Source of the DNA: Marisalimonas marina
Lineage (GTDB): Bacteria > Pseudomonadota > Alphaproteobacteria > Puniceispirillales > Marisalimonadaceae
Assembly (NCBI GenBank): GCA_038131365.1
Contig: JAYPPH010000005.1
Span: 248,001 to 312,000, forward strand
DNA: 64,000 nucleotides
Reading direction: 5' to 3'
The translations under genes and the position numbers were made by a program. Positions 55,552 through 64,000 of the stretch are shown here, in pieces; the first letter of the stretch is position 1, and each line of letters starts with the position of its first letter. A model generated the notes under the pieces. It saw only the letters and a program-made list of their open reading frames with translations, had not been told where the DNA came from and ran no database searches.

Positions 55552-56658
55552 TTAACCAGGAACTTTTCCGTTAACTCCTTTGAGGTAGTAATTCATACCC
55601 CATAAAGCGCCATCATCTAAAGCTTTTCCTGCTGGAATAATTTCTTTACCAGTATTATCTACTAGAGGGCCAGCAAAAATCTTAATTGATCCATTTTTAA
55701 TCCCATTAAGTGCTTCCTGAGCTTTTGTTGCAACGTCATTAGGCATATTTTGGAATTTAGAAATTTTAAGCATGTCAGAGCTTAATCCACCCCACTCATT
55801 TCCAGGCCAGTGATCAGGACCATCACCAGTACTCCATTTTCCATTTCTGAGCTGTTCAATTTTCTTAATATAATAAGGTCCCCAATTATTTTCTGAAGCA
55901 AATAACTGAGCTTTAGGTGCAAATGGAGACATATCTGTAGACTGGCCAAAACCTAATGCCCCATTCTTTTCAGCTATTTGAAGCATGGCAGGTGAGTCAG
56001 TATGTTGTGCTAATATATCAGCTCCCTCAGCTATATGTACCTTGGCAGCGTCAGCTTCTTTAACAGGATCATACCATGTATTCGCCCATATAACTGAAAT
56101 AGATGCATCTTTGTTTACTGATCTTAAACCTTGAGCAAATGCATTAATTCCCATTATAACCTCAGCAATTGGATAAGCTCCAATATAGCCAATTTTATTT
56201 GTTTTGGTCATTAGGCCAGCGACTACACCTTGAATGTATCTACCTTCATAAAAACGTATATTTCCAGTAGCAACATTTTTAGATCTTTTATAACCAGTGA
56301 TGTGCTCAAACTTAACATTTGGAAATTCTTTAGCAACTTTTAAGGTAGGTTCCATATAACCAAATGATGTTGTGAAGATAATCTCATTACCTTGTTTTGC
56401 AAGCTCTCTGATTACTCGTGTTGCATCAGGACCCTCTGGTACATTTTCTACTACAGAGATTTTTACGTCATTTCCAAATCGTTTTTCAACCATTTGTTTG
56501 CCAAGCTCATGTGCATATGTCCAGCCATGATCTCCTGGAGTGGTAAGGTATACAAATCCAACTTTTGTTGGGTTTGCAAATGAATTACTGATTATTAATA
56601 AAATAACTGATGCACCAAGTGCAAACAGTGATAGAATACGTTTACAAGATTTTAACAT
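55552..56658 (-). CDS. BMP-family (PnrA-like) ABC transporter substrate-binding protein
   Basis: Periplasmic binding protein of 368 residues. A signal peptide ends near SNSFA (about residue 29), followed by KVGFVYLTTPGDHGW, the family's N-terminal block. EIIFTTSFGYMEP, GYIGAYPIAEVIMGINAF and the HTDSP segment are also typical. Members bind purine nucleosides or related ligands; some are annotated for other small molecules. It follows two permeases and an ATPase in the same direction. Confidence 0.87.
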   Translation of the reverse strand: MLKSCKRILSLFALGASVILLIISNSFANPTKVGFVYLTTPGDHGWTYAHELGKQMVEKRFGNDVKISVVENVPEGPDATRVIRELAKQGNEIIFTTSFGYMEPTLKVAKEFPNVKFEHITGYKRSKNVATGNIRFYEGRYIQGVVAGLMTKTNKIGYIGAYPIAEVIMGINAFAQGLRSVNKDASISVIWANTWYDPVKEADAAKVHIAEGADILAQHTDSPAMLQIAEKNGALGFGQSTDMSPFAPKAQLFASENNWGPYYIKKIEQLRNGKWSTGDGPDHWPGNEWGGLSSDMLKISKFQNMPNDVATKAQEALNGIKNGSIKIFAGPLVDNTGKEIIPAGKALDDGALWGMNYYLKGVNGKVPG

Positions 56659-56767
56659 TTTAAACTCCTAAATTAATCAGAAAAGTTTAGAATGAATCTC
56701 TAAAATAACAATAAAAAAAATTAGACTTAGATTAAATTATTTTTTAGTGCATTTTTTTTTGACATTT

Positions 56768-57679
56768 TTATTGCGCGTCAATAAAGGGTTTGCCTAGAGA
56801 AGCAGGTACAACACTATTATTTTTTGAAATTCTACTCGAAATTATAGTTAGTGCTATTATTGTTGCCAAATATGGCATCATGGAAAGAATTTGAGAGGGT
56901 ATTGCCCATCCTCTAGCCTGTCCAACCAATTGAGCAATCGTGATGCCTCCAAAAATTAATGCGCCAACAATAATTCTCCAAGGTATCCAAGAGGCAAAGA
57001 CGACTAGAGCTAGAGCAATCCATCCCCTGCCAGCTGTCATACCTTCCGACCAGTGTGGTGTTAATACCAAGGGTATGTAAGCACCTCCAACACCTGCACA
57101 CATACCTCCAAAACATGTTGCATACCATCTAATCTTTTTTACTGGGTATCCTACTGAGTGAGCACTGACATGGTTATCACCAACAGCCCTAAGAATAATA
57201 CCAGGTTTAGTATATTTTAAGAAATAGGTTATTAAAATAATTATACCTATTGACAAATAGGCAACTAAATCTTGTTTAAATAAAAGATTGCCAATTAGAG
57301 GTATATCAGACAAAAGAAAAATCTCTATTTTTGGAAGTGAAGGTATTGTTTTTCCAATTAATGGCGCTCCAGCAAGTCCAGTAAGTCCAGTCGCAAAAAT
57401 TGTTAAACCTAAACCTGTTGCTACTTGGTTAGTCATAAAATTTATAGTAAAGACTGAAAAAATACAGGCCATAAATAAGCCAGACATAGCTCCAGCAATT
57501 ATTCCATAATAAGGATTACCAAGCCATAAAACTGCTCCTAATGCTCCAACAGCCCCACTTAGCATCATACCCTCAACGCCAAGGTTTAAAACGCCACTTT
57601 TTTCAGTAACCAACTCACCTGTTGCAGCCATTAATAATGGGATCGAAGTTGCAATTATAGTTAAAATTAATGGTTCCAT
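56768..57679 (-). CDS. BMP-type ABC transporter permease, second subunit
   Basis: Inner-membrane permease of 303 residues with about eight hydrophobic helices, of the branched-chain/nucleoside permease superfamily. The start MEPLILTIIATSIPLL, the block GELVTEKSGVLNLGVEGMML and a RAVGDNHVSAHSVGYPV segment match the NupQ-like subunit. It lies two bases after the first permease and 109 bases before the binding-protein gene. Confidence 0.87.
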   Translation of the reverse strand: MEPLILTIIATSIPLLMAATGELVTEKSGVLNLGVEGMMLSGAVGALGAVLWLGNPYYGIIAGAMSGLFMACIFSVFTINFMTNQVATGLGLTIFATGLTGLAGAPLIGKTIPSLPKIEIFLLSDIPLIGNLLFKQDLVAYLSIGIIILITYFLKYTKPGIILRAVGDNHVSAHSVGYPVKKIRWYATCFGGMCAGVGGAYIPLVLTPHWSEGMTAGRGWIALALVVFASWIPWRIIVGALIFGGITIAQLVGQARGWAIPSQILSMMPYLATIIALTIISSRISKNNSVVPASLGKPFIDAQ

Positions 57680-57681
57680 AT

Positions 57682-58758
57682 CTATTTATTCCAAGACCAC
57701 TTGATTTTATATTTTTGAAGTGTTTCACCAGTCAAAAGAAAAAATAGAAGAATTCCTTCAAATAGACCTGTGACCACCTTGGGGACACCCATAGTCATTT
57801 GAGCATTGTCTGCTCCTAATTTCACCGTAGCTATTATTATTCCTGCAATCAAAATTCCAACAGGACTTAATCTTCCAAGAAAAGCGACTATAATAGCTGT
57901 AAATCCATATCCAAAAGAGACTTCCGGTTGAAGTTGGCCTATATTAGCAGAAACTTCAATAACCCCAGCAACACCAGCCAAGCCTCCTGATAATAACAAA
58001 ACAGTCATAGTAATTTTATCTTGGCTAAAACCAGCAAAACGTGCAGCCTTTGGTGCTGAACCTAAAACATTGATTTGAAATCCACCCAATGTTTTATTGA
58101 TAAAAATCCATGAAAGAGGAATTAAGAATATTATAAAAAATATTCCGTAATGTAGTTGTCCTAAATAACCTATACCTGGAAATGATATTTTATTTATTAA
58201 TGCCCCTTCAGGATAAGGCTTAGACAATGGAAAACCAAAACTCATAGGATCACGTAGGGGACCTCTAACAATAAAATCAATAAATAGCATTGCTACATAA
58301 ACAAGCATTAGGCTAACTAAAATTTCATTTACGTTCAGCTTTGTTTTTAATATTGCCGGTATAAATGCCCATAGGGCTCCTCCAATAAAACCAATAATCA
58401 TCATACATATTATTAATAGCTTGGTTTCAACATTGGGAAATAATAGTGCAAATGAGCCTGCAAGTAATGTTCCCATTATAAACTGACCTTCTGCCCCAAT
58501 ATTCCAAACATTGGCTCTAAAGCAAAACATTAACCCAATACCTACTATTATTAAGGGACAGGATTTCACCAAAATGTCACTGATTCTATCTATTCTTGAG
58601 AAAGGAGAAATAAATATTTGATACAAAGTTTCGGCAGGATCGAAGCCAAGAAATGTAAAAATTAATAAACCAAAGATGATAGTAAGAAAAATTGATAATA
58701 TTGGACCAATTAATGTCCAATAGTTTGAAATCTTATCCCTTGGAGTAAATGTAATCAT
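57682..58758 (-). CDS. BMP-type ABC transporter permease, first subunit
   Basis: Inner-membrane permease of 358 residues, NupP-like. Hydrophobic helices alternate with the conserved FRANVWNIGAEGQFIMGTLL and NVLGSAPKAARFAGF blocks, the latter contacting the ATPase. It overlaps the ATPase gene by four bases and precedes the second permease by two bases, so all are cotranslated. Confidence 0.88.
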   Translation of the reverse strand: MITFTPRDKISNYWTLIGPILSIFLTIIFGLLIFTFLGFDPAETLYQIFISPFSRIDRISDILVKSCPLIIVGIGLMFCFRANVWNIGAEGQFIMGTLLAGSFALLFPNVETKLLIICMMIIGFIGGALWAFIPAILKTKLNVNEILVSLMLVYVAMLFIDFIVRGPLRDPMSFGFPLSKPYPEGALINKISFPGIGYLGQLHYGIFFIIFLIPLSWIFINKTLGGFQINVLGSAPKAARFAGFSQDKITMTVLLLSGGLAGVAGVIEVSANIGQLQPEVSFGYGFTAIIVAFLGRLSPVGILIAGIIIATVKLGADNAQMTMGVPKVVTGLFEGILLFFLLTGETLQKYKIKWSWNK

Positions 58759-60318
58759 TGTTTTATCTCTAAACCATCTTGAGTTATAGAGTTTCCTCCC
58801 ATCAACAAACCTATATTTGCTGCAGAAATATCATCAGCACTTAAAATTTCACTTAAATTACCATTATTGAGTACTGCTATCTTGTCTGATAATTGAAAAA
58901 TTTCTTCTAGATCTTGGCTAATTACAATTACAGCCTTCCCAGTTTGAGCAAGATTAAGGAGTTTTTGTCTAATTGCTGTGGCTGCGCCAATATCTACTCC
59001 CCAAGTTGGTTGAGAAAATATTGCAACTTTAGGATTATTGGCCAATGACCTACCTAAAATAAATTTTTGTAAATTACCACCTGACAACTGACTAGCCATT
59101 GGATTAGGTTCAGGGCATCTCACATCGTTTTCTTTAACTATATTCTCGCTCTCATTTAAACTATTATCAGGATTATTTAAAAGCCTCCCTATAAAGCTCT
59201 TTTTTGCTCCATATTTTGGAAAATAAGTAAGAAATGTATTTTCATTAATTTTTAAATTTGGGACTGTTGCATGAAGAGTTCGTTCTTCAGGAATAGTTTC
59301 AATACCTAATTTCCTTCTCGCGGTTATATCTTTTCAAGCCAATAGGGATGTCATCTAAAAAAATTTCATCCTCTTTTTCACAAATGGTTTCTCCACTTAA
59401 GATTTCCATTAGCTCAGTTTGTCCATTACCAGCTATTCCAGCTATTCCTAGTATTTCACCATACTTGACTTTTAAATTTATATTTTTAAGAGAAATTCCA
59501 AAATCACTTTCGTTGGACTTGCTCAAATTTTTTAATTCTAAGGCAGTATCTTTTGAAATAATTTTTGATTGTGTTTTTTTAAGCGTACTTATTTCTTTGC
59601 CAACCATAGTCTCAGCAAGGTATTTTGTAGTTGTATTTTTTGCATTGATACTGGCAATCGATTTACCAGACTTTAAAATAGTAACCTTGTCAGCCAATTC
59701 AATTATTTCTTCTAGTTTATGACTTATATACAAAATAGAGCAACCCGAAGCTGCAAGTCGTTTTAAAATTTTAAAAAGATTTTCTATTTCCTGAGGTGTT
59801 AGAACTGATGTTGGCTCATCCATTATTAGTAATTTAGGGTTTTGCATTAAGCATCTTATAATTTCTACTCTTTGTTGTTCACCAACAGATAGTTCACTCA
59901 CCACTTTCAGTGGGTCAATAAATAACTCCCACTCTTTCGAAAGTTCTTTGATTTTTGAAATCAAATCTTTAAATTTTATTTTATGATCCAAAGCTATTAA
60001 TATATTTTCAGCCACCGTAAGAGCTGGAAATAGAGAAAAGTGTTGGAATACCATTCCTATTCCATTCTTTCTAGCTATGTTTGGAGAGGAAATTATAGTT
60101 TCTTTATTATTTATTTTAATAGTACCAGATTCAGGTTTTAATATTCCATATAATATTTTTACAAGAGTTGATTTTCCTGCTCCGTTTTCTCCTAAAAGAG
60201 CATGAATTTCTCCTTTTAAGATGGAAATATCAATATCTTTGTTGGCTGTAAAGTTACCAAAGTTTTTATTAATTTTGTTAGCTTCTAAAAGAATATCTAA
60301 TTTCTTTTCATTGCCCAT
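58755..60318 (-). CDS. BMP-type ABC transporter ATPase (two ABC domains), frame broken mid-gene
   Basis: Sugar/nucleoside-type ABC ATPase with two nucleotide-binding domains, NupO-like. The first domain has HALLGENGAGKSTLVK, LSVGEQQRVEI and LLIMDEPTSVLTP. The second has GIAGNGQTELME and LSGGNLQKFILGRSLA. The frame from 60318 stops at 59299; shifting by one base near 59315-59325 restores RRKLGIETIPEERTL and continues without stops to 58755. The total is 3 x 521 + 1 bases, one too many. It is probably a sequence error in an intact gene of about 520 residues. Confidence 0.86.
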
Positions 60319-60377
60319 TTCTTACTCATTGTGATGAAATTTAATCAAGTAAGAGAATAGCAATAAATATTAGCTAT

Positions 60378-60563
60378 TCAATTTTTTTGTTTTGAAGTTT
60401 TTAATATAAGAAAAATTAAAACAGCAACAGAAATAAAAACAATTGAAATAAATAAATTAAAATTGCTCACATGCATTTTGTTAAAGCCACATGCAAAAAT
60501 TATTGCTGTAGCTATTAAAATCATTAACCAATGTATTGGTTTACCAAGAAATATCTTATTCAT
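60378..60563 (-). CDS. Small two-helix membrane protein after the TRAP permease
   Basis: Protein of 61 residues with two hydrophobic segments (about 10-25 and 33-54) and a basic C-terminus. Its ATG shares one base with the TRAP permease stop, so it is translationally coupled. Tiny membrane proteins of this kind accompany some fused TAXI TRAP permeases, but I do not recognise a named family. A structural or assembly role is only a guess. Confidence 0.6.
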   Translation of the reverse strand: MNKIFLGKPIHWLMILIATAIIFACGFNKMHVSNFNLFISIVFISVAVLIFLILKTSKQKN

Positions 60564-62575
60564 CAGGCAGTCTTCATTTTAAAATTAATCTTACCTTGTA
60601 AAAAATAGATAATTAATAAAATCAATATCCCTATAAAATTATAATATAATCCATTGATTCCATAAATCATCTCTAACGGAGGCATTAAAAGCATTACAGA
60701 ACCTATAAGAGCCAAGGTTCTTTTATATACATTCAATGCTCCATTAAACCAACCCTCTAGGCCAAATGTCATGAGCCAATAAGCTAAGAGGACAGCAATA
60801 AGGCTGTAAATGCTCCATATCACGGGTCCTTGCATTAATAATGCAGGGTTATATACAAATGCGAAAGGCACTATATATTTTGCAATTCCAACTTTACTTG
60901 ATTCAACAGCAGTAGCCATTGGAGGTGATTTTGCAATAGCAGCTCCTGCAAATGAAGCTAAGGCAACTGGTGGAGTAATTGTAGATACAACACCAAAATA
61001 AAATGCAAACATGTGCGCCGCGATGGGCACTATGCCTGCCTCAATTAAAGATGGAACTATAAGGGCTGCAACAGTTATATAAACTGCGGTCGTTGTCATT
61101 CCCATGCCAAGTATGATTGCAGAAATAGCAGTTAAACATAATAATATGAATAACACCCCACCTGATAAATCAATTACTGATTGTGTGAATTTAAGCCCAA
61201 GACCAGATACAAATACTGAACCAATTATTATTCCAGCACAGGCACATGCAATAGTAACTGGAACTGTGGATTTTATTCCACTTTCAAAGGCGCCTAATAA
61301 ATCTACGACTGACATTCTAGTATTTTTTCTTATGAAGCTTAAAATTATTACTGATACAATACTCCAAAAACCAGCTGTCATAGCTGTTTTTCCATAGATT
61401 AAAAGTCCAATTAGAACTGCAAGGGAGATAAGCATATGACCTCCACCTTTTAACACCTCTATTACATTTGGAAGTATTGACTTATCAATTTTTTCAATAC
61501 CGTGCTTTTCAGCTTCAATGTGGACCATAAAATAAATTGTCGTGAAATATAAAAAGGCTGGAATAATAGCTGCTAGGATAACATAAGAGTAAGGGGCTTC
61601 CAAAAATTCAGCCATTATAAAGGCGGCTGCTCCCATAATTGGTGGAGTAATTTGTCCCCCTGATGATGCGCATGCCTCAACAGCTGCTGCGAATTTACCT
61701 CTATACCCATAATTTTTCATAAGCGGTATGGTAAAAGAACCAGTAGTAACAACATTAGCTACTGCTGAACCATAGACTGTTCCGGTCATCCCAGATGCGA
61801 CAACTGCTGCTTTAGCTGGTCCACCTGTTCTATGCCCTGTTAGAGCAACTGCAAGATCTACAAAAAATCTACCTACACCTGATCTTATTAATATTCCGCC
61901 GAATATAATAAATAAAACAATATAAGTTGATGCAACATATAAGGGTATTCCATAAATACCGTCAGAAGTCATGAATAGTGTGTCGATATATTTTGGAAGT
62001 CTTGTTGGTGGACCGTAAAAAAAACCAAAAAATTTATGAGCATAAAGAGCATGCAGCATAAAAAAACCTGCAACCATTACCATTGCCCAACCAACAGCTC
62101 TTCTTGTCGCATCTAGAACTAAGAAAATTAATATAGATCCGACTATTATATCACCAATATATTTATCGCCATACCTCATCATAAAATTCTCAATATCCCA
62201 TGTTGTCCATAACTGAACAAATAGAATTAATAAGATTACGACTAAATCAAAACCAAATCCAATTGCTCTAAGTAGATTTCCTTTTTGATCATTTTCTATA
62301 AAAAGTGGATCTTTTATACTCTTTCTAAAAAGTGGATAAATAAATACTGCTAAAACCATCATGGCTGAAAGGTGAATTGATCTGAAAGATCTACCTTCTG
62401 GTGTTCCATATACAGCTACAAACAAATGATAAAAGGCTAGGCCTACAGACAACCAAGAACAAATAACGATTATCCAATAATAAATAGATTTGTCTTTGTT
62501 CCACTCAAGAAGTTCATCAAAGAAACTTACTTCTTTAATTTCATTGTAAACTAGTTTTTTTTGATTTTCGGCCAT
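60563..62575 (-). CDS. TRAP transporter fused permease (DctQ-DctM type)
   Basis: Integral membrane protein of 670 residues with about 16 or more hydrophobic helices. The N-terminal third resembles the small 4-helix subunit, and the rest is the 12-helix transport domain with GSAVANVVTTGSFTIPLM, CASSGGQITPPIMGAAAF and TITPPVALASFAGAAIA. This fused form pairs with TAXI-type binding proteins, found 71 bases upstream. The substrate is probably a dicarboxylate or amino-acid-like compound but is not known. No Shine-Dalgarno sequence is visible before its ATG. Confidence 0.9.
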   Translation of the reverse strand: MAENQKKLVYNEIKEVSFFDELLEWNKDKSIYYWIIVICSWLSVGLAFYHLFVAVYGTPEGRSFRSIHLSAMMVLAVFIYPLFRKSIKDPLFIENDQKGNLLRAIGFGFDLVVILLILFVQLWTTWDIENFMMRYGDKYIGDIIVGSILIFLVLDATRRAVGWAMVMVAGFFMLHALYAHKFFGFFYGPPTRLPKYIDTLFMTSDGIYGIPLYVASTYIVLFIIFGGILIRSGVGRFFVDLAVALTGHRTGGPAKAAVVASGMTGTVYGSAVANVVTTGSFTIPLMKNYGYRGKFAAAVEACASSGGQITPPIMGAAAFIMAEFLEAPYSYVILAAIIPAFLYFTTIYFMVHIEAEKHGIEKIDKSILPNVIEVLKGGGHMLISLAVLIGLLIYGKTAMTAGFWSIVSVIILSFIRKNTRMSVVDLLGAFESGIKSTVPVTIACACAGIIIGSVFVSGLGLKFTQSVIDLSGGVLFILLCLTAISAIILGMGMTTTAVYITVAALIVPSLIEAGIVPIAAHMFAFYFGVVSTITPPVALASFAGAAIAKSPPMATAVESSKVGIAKYIVPFAFVYNPALLMQGPVIWSIYSLIAVLLAYWLMTFGLEGWFNGALNVYKRTLALIGSVMLLMPPLEMIYGINGLYYNFIGILILLIIYFLQGKINFKMKTA

Positions 62576-62598
62576 TTGATAATTCGAAAAAGTTTAGG

Positions 62599-62634
62599 AA
62601 ATTAGAGGCACAAATGTGTTTGTGCCTCTAATTT
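62599..62634 (-). terminator. 16-bp perfect hairpin between TAXI receptor and TRAP permease genes
   Basis: AAATTAGAGGCACAAA and its exact complement form a 16-base-pair stem with the loop TGTG. It lies 12 bases after the TAXI gene stop and 23 bases before the permease start. A T run follows the stem on the + strand and TTT ends it on the minus strand. It probably ends most transcripts or protects the receptor mRNA, giving more receptor than permease. Confidence 0.75.
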
Positions 62635-62646
62635 TTTATTATTAAA

Positions 62647-63603
62647 TTACATTACGCCTTGTTCTTTATAGTACTTAGCTGCACCTGGGTGTATTGGAAC
62701 AGCTGCACCATCAACAGCTTTTTTAAGAAGGACTTTTTTCCATACAGATTTAACTTTTACGAATTCAGCATGATTGTCCCAAAATGTTTTAGTCATTTTA
62801 TAAACTAAGTCATCTGATAAATCCTTATGAACAATCATAGATGTTACAATACCCAATGTTGGGATGTCTTTATCAAGAGACTTGTATGCACTGGCTGGAA
62901 TTTTACCATAAATATATCCTGGATTGTTTTTAACAATTCTGTCAATTCTGTCTTTAGGTAATCCAATAAACCTTATGCCAGGACTATTTTCTAATTCAAT
63001 AAAGCTAGCTTGAGGAACTGATGTGGCAGCCATAAAAACGTCAGCTTGACCGTCCTTCATAAGGGCCACTGATTCCTTATAACTTACCATGTGCACAACT
63101 CCACCGTTCTTCTTAATAGTGTTGAAGTCGTATCCATAATCTTTGAGGATTGATTCACAGAAAGCAGTACCAGTCCACTTTGGCTTTCCTGGGCTAATAT
63201 TTGCTGATTTCATATCTTCGAAACCTTTGATCTTTGAATCAGCTCTAACTGCAACTTGAAAAGCCGCTCCATACAATGTAGCAAAATATCTCACATTTTT
63301 TTGAGCTTTGTCGAATTTTCCTTTACCGTTATAGCCGTTTGCAACAGTGTGTGCGTACGACCAACCGATTTCAGCATCACCACTGTTAACTGATAAAACA
63401 TTTGAAATACCACCACCTGATGTATTAGATGTTGAAATTCCTTTTATTTTTGATTCCATAACTTGCATTACCTTAGCGCCTAATGGATACCAAGATCCAC
63501 CTGATGGTCCAGAAACCATACGAACAAATTGGTCTGCGTTTGCAATAGAAGTAGAAACAATTAGTGATGAAGCTACTAATAAAGCACTTGAAATACGTTT
63601 CAT
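62647..63603 (-). CDS. TAXI-family TRAP solute receptor
   Basis: Periplasmic binding protein of 318 residues for the adjacent TRAP permease. The signal peptide is clear (hydrophobic 6-20, then ANA at about 21-23). RMVSGPSGGSWYPLGAKVMQ is the TAXI family signature, followed by TSGGGISNVLSVNSGDAEIGW and the C-terminal IHPGAAKYYKE. The ligand is unknown. A probable promoter lies at 63641-63670. Confidence 0.9.
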   Translation of the reverse strand: MKRISSALLVASSLIVSTSIANADQFVRMVSGPSGGSWYPLGAKVMQVMESKIKGISTSNTSGGGISNVLSVNSGDAEIGWSYAHTVANGYNGKGKFDKAQKNVRYFATLYGAAFQVAVRADSKIKGFEDMKSANISPGKPKWTGTAFCESILKDYGYDFNTIKKNGGVVHMVSYKESVALMKDGQADVFMAATSVPQASFIELENSPGIRFIGLPKDRIDRIVKNNPGYIYGKIPASAYKSLDKDIPTLGIVTSMIVHKDLSDDLVYKMTKTFWDNHAEFVKVKSVWKKVLLKKAVDGAAVPIHPGAAKYYKEQGVM

Positions 63604-63640
63604 TATATCCCCCGATTTTCTAAGTTAAATTTATAATACT

Positions 63641-63670
63641 AGTATCACAATTTATTTAGAAAAAGGTCAA
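63641..63670 (-). promoter_or_regulatory. Candidate promoter for the TAXI receptor gene
   Basis: On the minus strand TTGACC (63670-63665) and GATACT (63646-63641) are separated by 18 bases, about 38 bases before the ATG. In the same divergent gap a + strand TATAAT at 63681-63686 could serve the lyase gene. Both are pattern matches only. Confidence 0.35.
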
Positions 63671-63734
63671 GCGAATGTTGTATAATTTTTATTTATCACT
63701 ATGATTTTAATTCTAATCAACTGGAGTTTAGTTA

Positions 63735-64000
63735 ATGAATTTAAAGCATGTAAACGTTACTGAAGTTGGCCCTCGTGATGGCTTTCAATCAGAAAAAACA
63801 ATTCTTAGAACTGAGGACAAAATTGATATAATAAATAATTTAATAGAAGCAGGGTTTCCAAGAATAGAGGTTTCTTCATTTGTATCTCCTAAAGCAATAC
63901 CTCAATTAGCCGATGCTGAATTAATTATGAACAATGTAAATAGATCTCCAGATACAATTTTAGCTGCACTAGTTCCAAATGCTAGAGGTGCTCAAAGAGC
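63735..64000 (+). CDS. HMG-CoA lyase-like protein, 3' end outside window
   Basis: First 88 residues of a DRE-TIM metallolyase. The motif VTEVGPRDGFQSEK near the N-terminus carries the metal and catalytic residues of hydroxymethylglutaryl-CoA lyase and related enzymes, and EVSSFVSPKAIPQLAD is typical of that subfamily. HMG-CoA lyase splits HMG-CoA into acetoacetate and acetyl-CoA in leucine breakdown; citramalyl-type relatives share these motifs. GGAG at 63723-63726 precedes ATG 63735. The remainder of the gene is unseen. Confidence 0.85.
   Translation, partial: MNLKHVNVTEVGPRDGFQSEKTILRTEDKIDIINNLIEAGFPRIEVSSFVSPKAIPQLADAELIMNNVNRSPDTILAALVPNARGAQR

Noticed and set aside
1..64000. Mobile elements, prophage, CRISPR arrays or toxin-antitoxin pairs
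   Set aside because: No transposase, integrase, phage structural gene, regular direct repeats or recognisable toxin pair was seen on either strand.

Overview
The window reads as one contiguous piece of an AT-rich, tightly packed alphaproteobacterial chromosome, probably from a streamlined marine lineage. The assignment rests on gene order and on typical alphaproteobacterial genes: the chvI-chvG two-component pair, the aroA-cmk-rpsA-ihfB-trpFBA-accD-folC run, a FYDLN-type zinc-ribbon protein next to tRNA-Ala, the rnd-lptC-lptA-lptB-ptsN block, a DUF2948 gene between murA and hisG-hisD, infA-maf-RNase E/G-yacG, and an FzlA-like protein. I cannot name the genus. I see no insertion sequence, prophage, CRISPR array, rRNA operon or chromosomal origin, and no gene-free stretch longer than about 300 bases.

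Layout. 1-8.2 kb (+): polA (its 5' end lies outside the window), chvI-chvG, ahcY, tsaE, an exonuclease I gene and trxA. 8.2-17.2 kb (-): a long operon-like run from aroA to folC covering aromatic amino acid, nucleotide, translation, tryptophan, fatty-acid and folate functions. 17.3-20.6 kb (+): zinc-ribbon protein, tRNA-Ala, and a three-gene cassette of two D-2-hydroxyacid dehydrogenases around an HpcH/HpaI aldolase. 20.6-24.0 kb (-): ptsN and the LPS export genes lptBAC plus an RNase D-like exonuclease. 24.0-37.4 kb: NDUFA9-like protein, uppP, a CysJ-like flavoreductase, a LysR regulator, gltB-gltD, an FzlA-like protein and a glycosyltransferase. 37.4-50.5 kb (+): translation genes thrS-infC-rpmI-rplT-pheS-pheT, tRNA-Thr (-), murA, hisG-hisD, infA, maf, RNase E/G-like, yacG and tRNA-Phe. 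50.7-54.8 kb (+): an acetyltransferase and a second hydroxyacid dehydrogenase/aldolase cassette with an oxidoreductase and a TSUP permease. 54.8-63.6 kb (-): two uptake systems, a BMP-type nucleoside-like ABC transporter and a TAXI-type TRAP transporter. The start of an HMG-CoA-lyase-like gene closes the window.

The first 50 kb is almost entirely core housekeeping, with several genes missing from places where relatives usually carry them (addAB, rpoN/hpf, hprK-PTS). The last 14 kb is accessory carbon uptake and catabolism.

Three observations stand out. (1) Four conserved genes (tsaE, aroA, murA twice, and the ABC ATPase) carry single-base frame breaks whose downstream frames are still perfectly conserved; this points to sequence error, except that the A10 tract in tsaE could be a genuine slippage site. 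(2) All five convergent gene junctions have stop codons overlapping or within two bases of each other. (3) infC starts at a non-canonical AUA codon. I did not find a clearly new defence, mobile or biosynthetic system.
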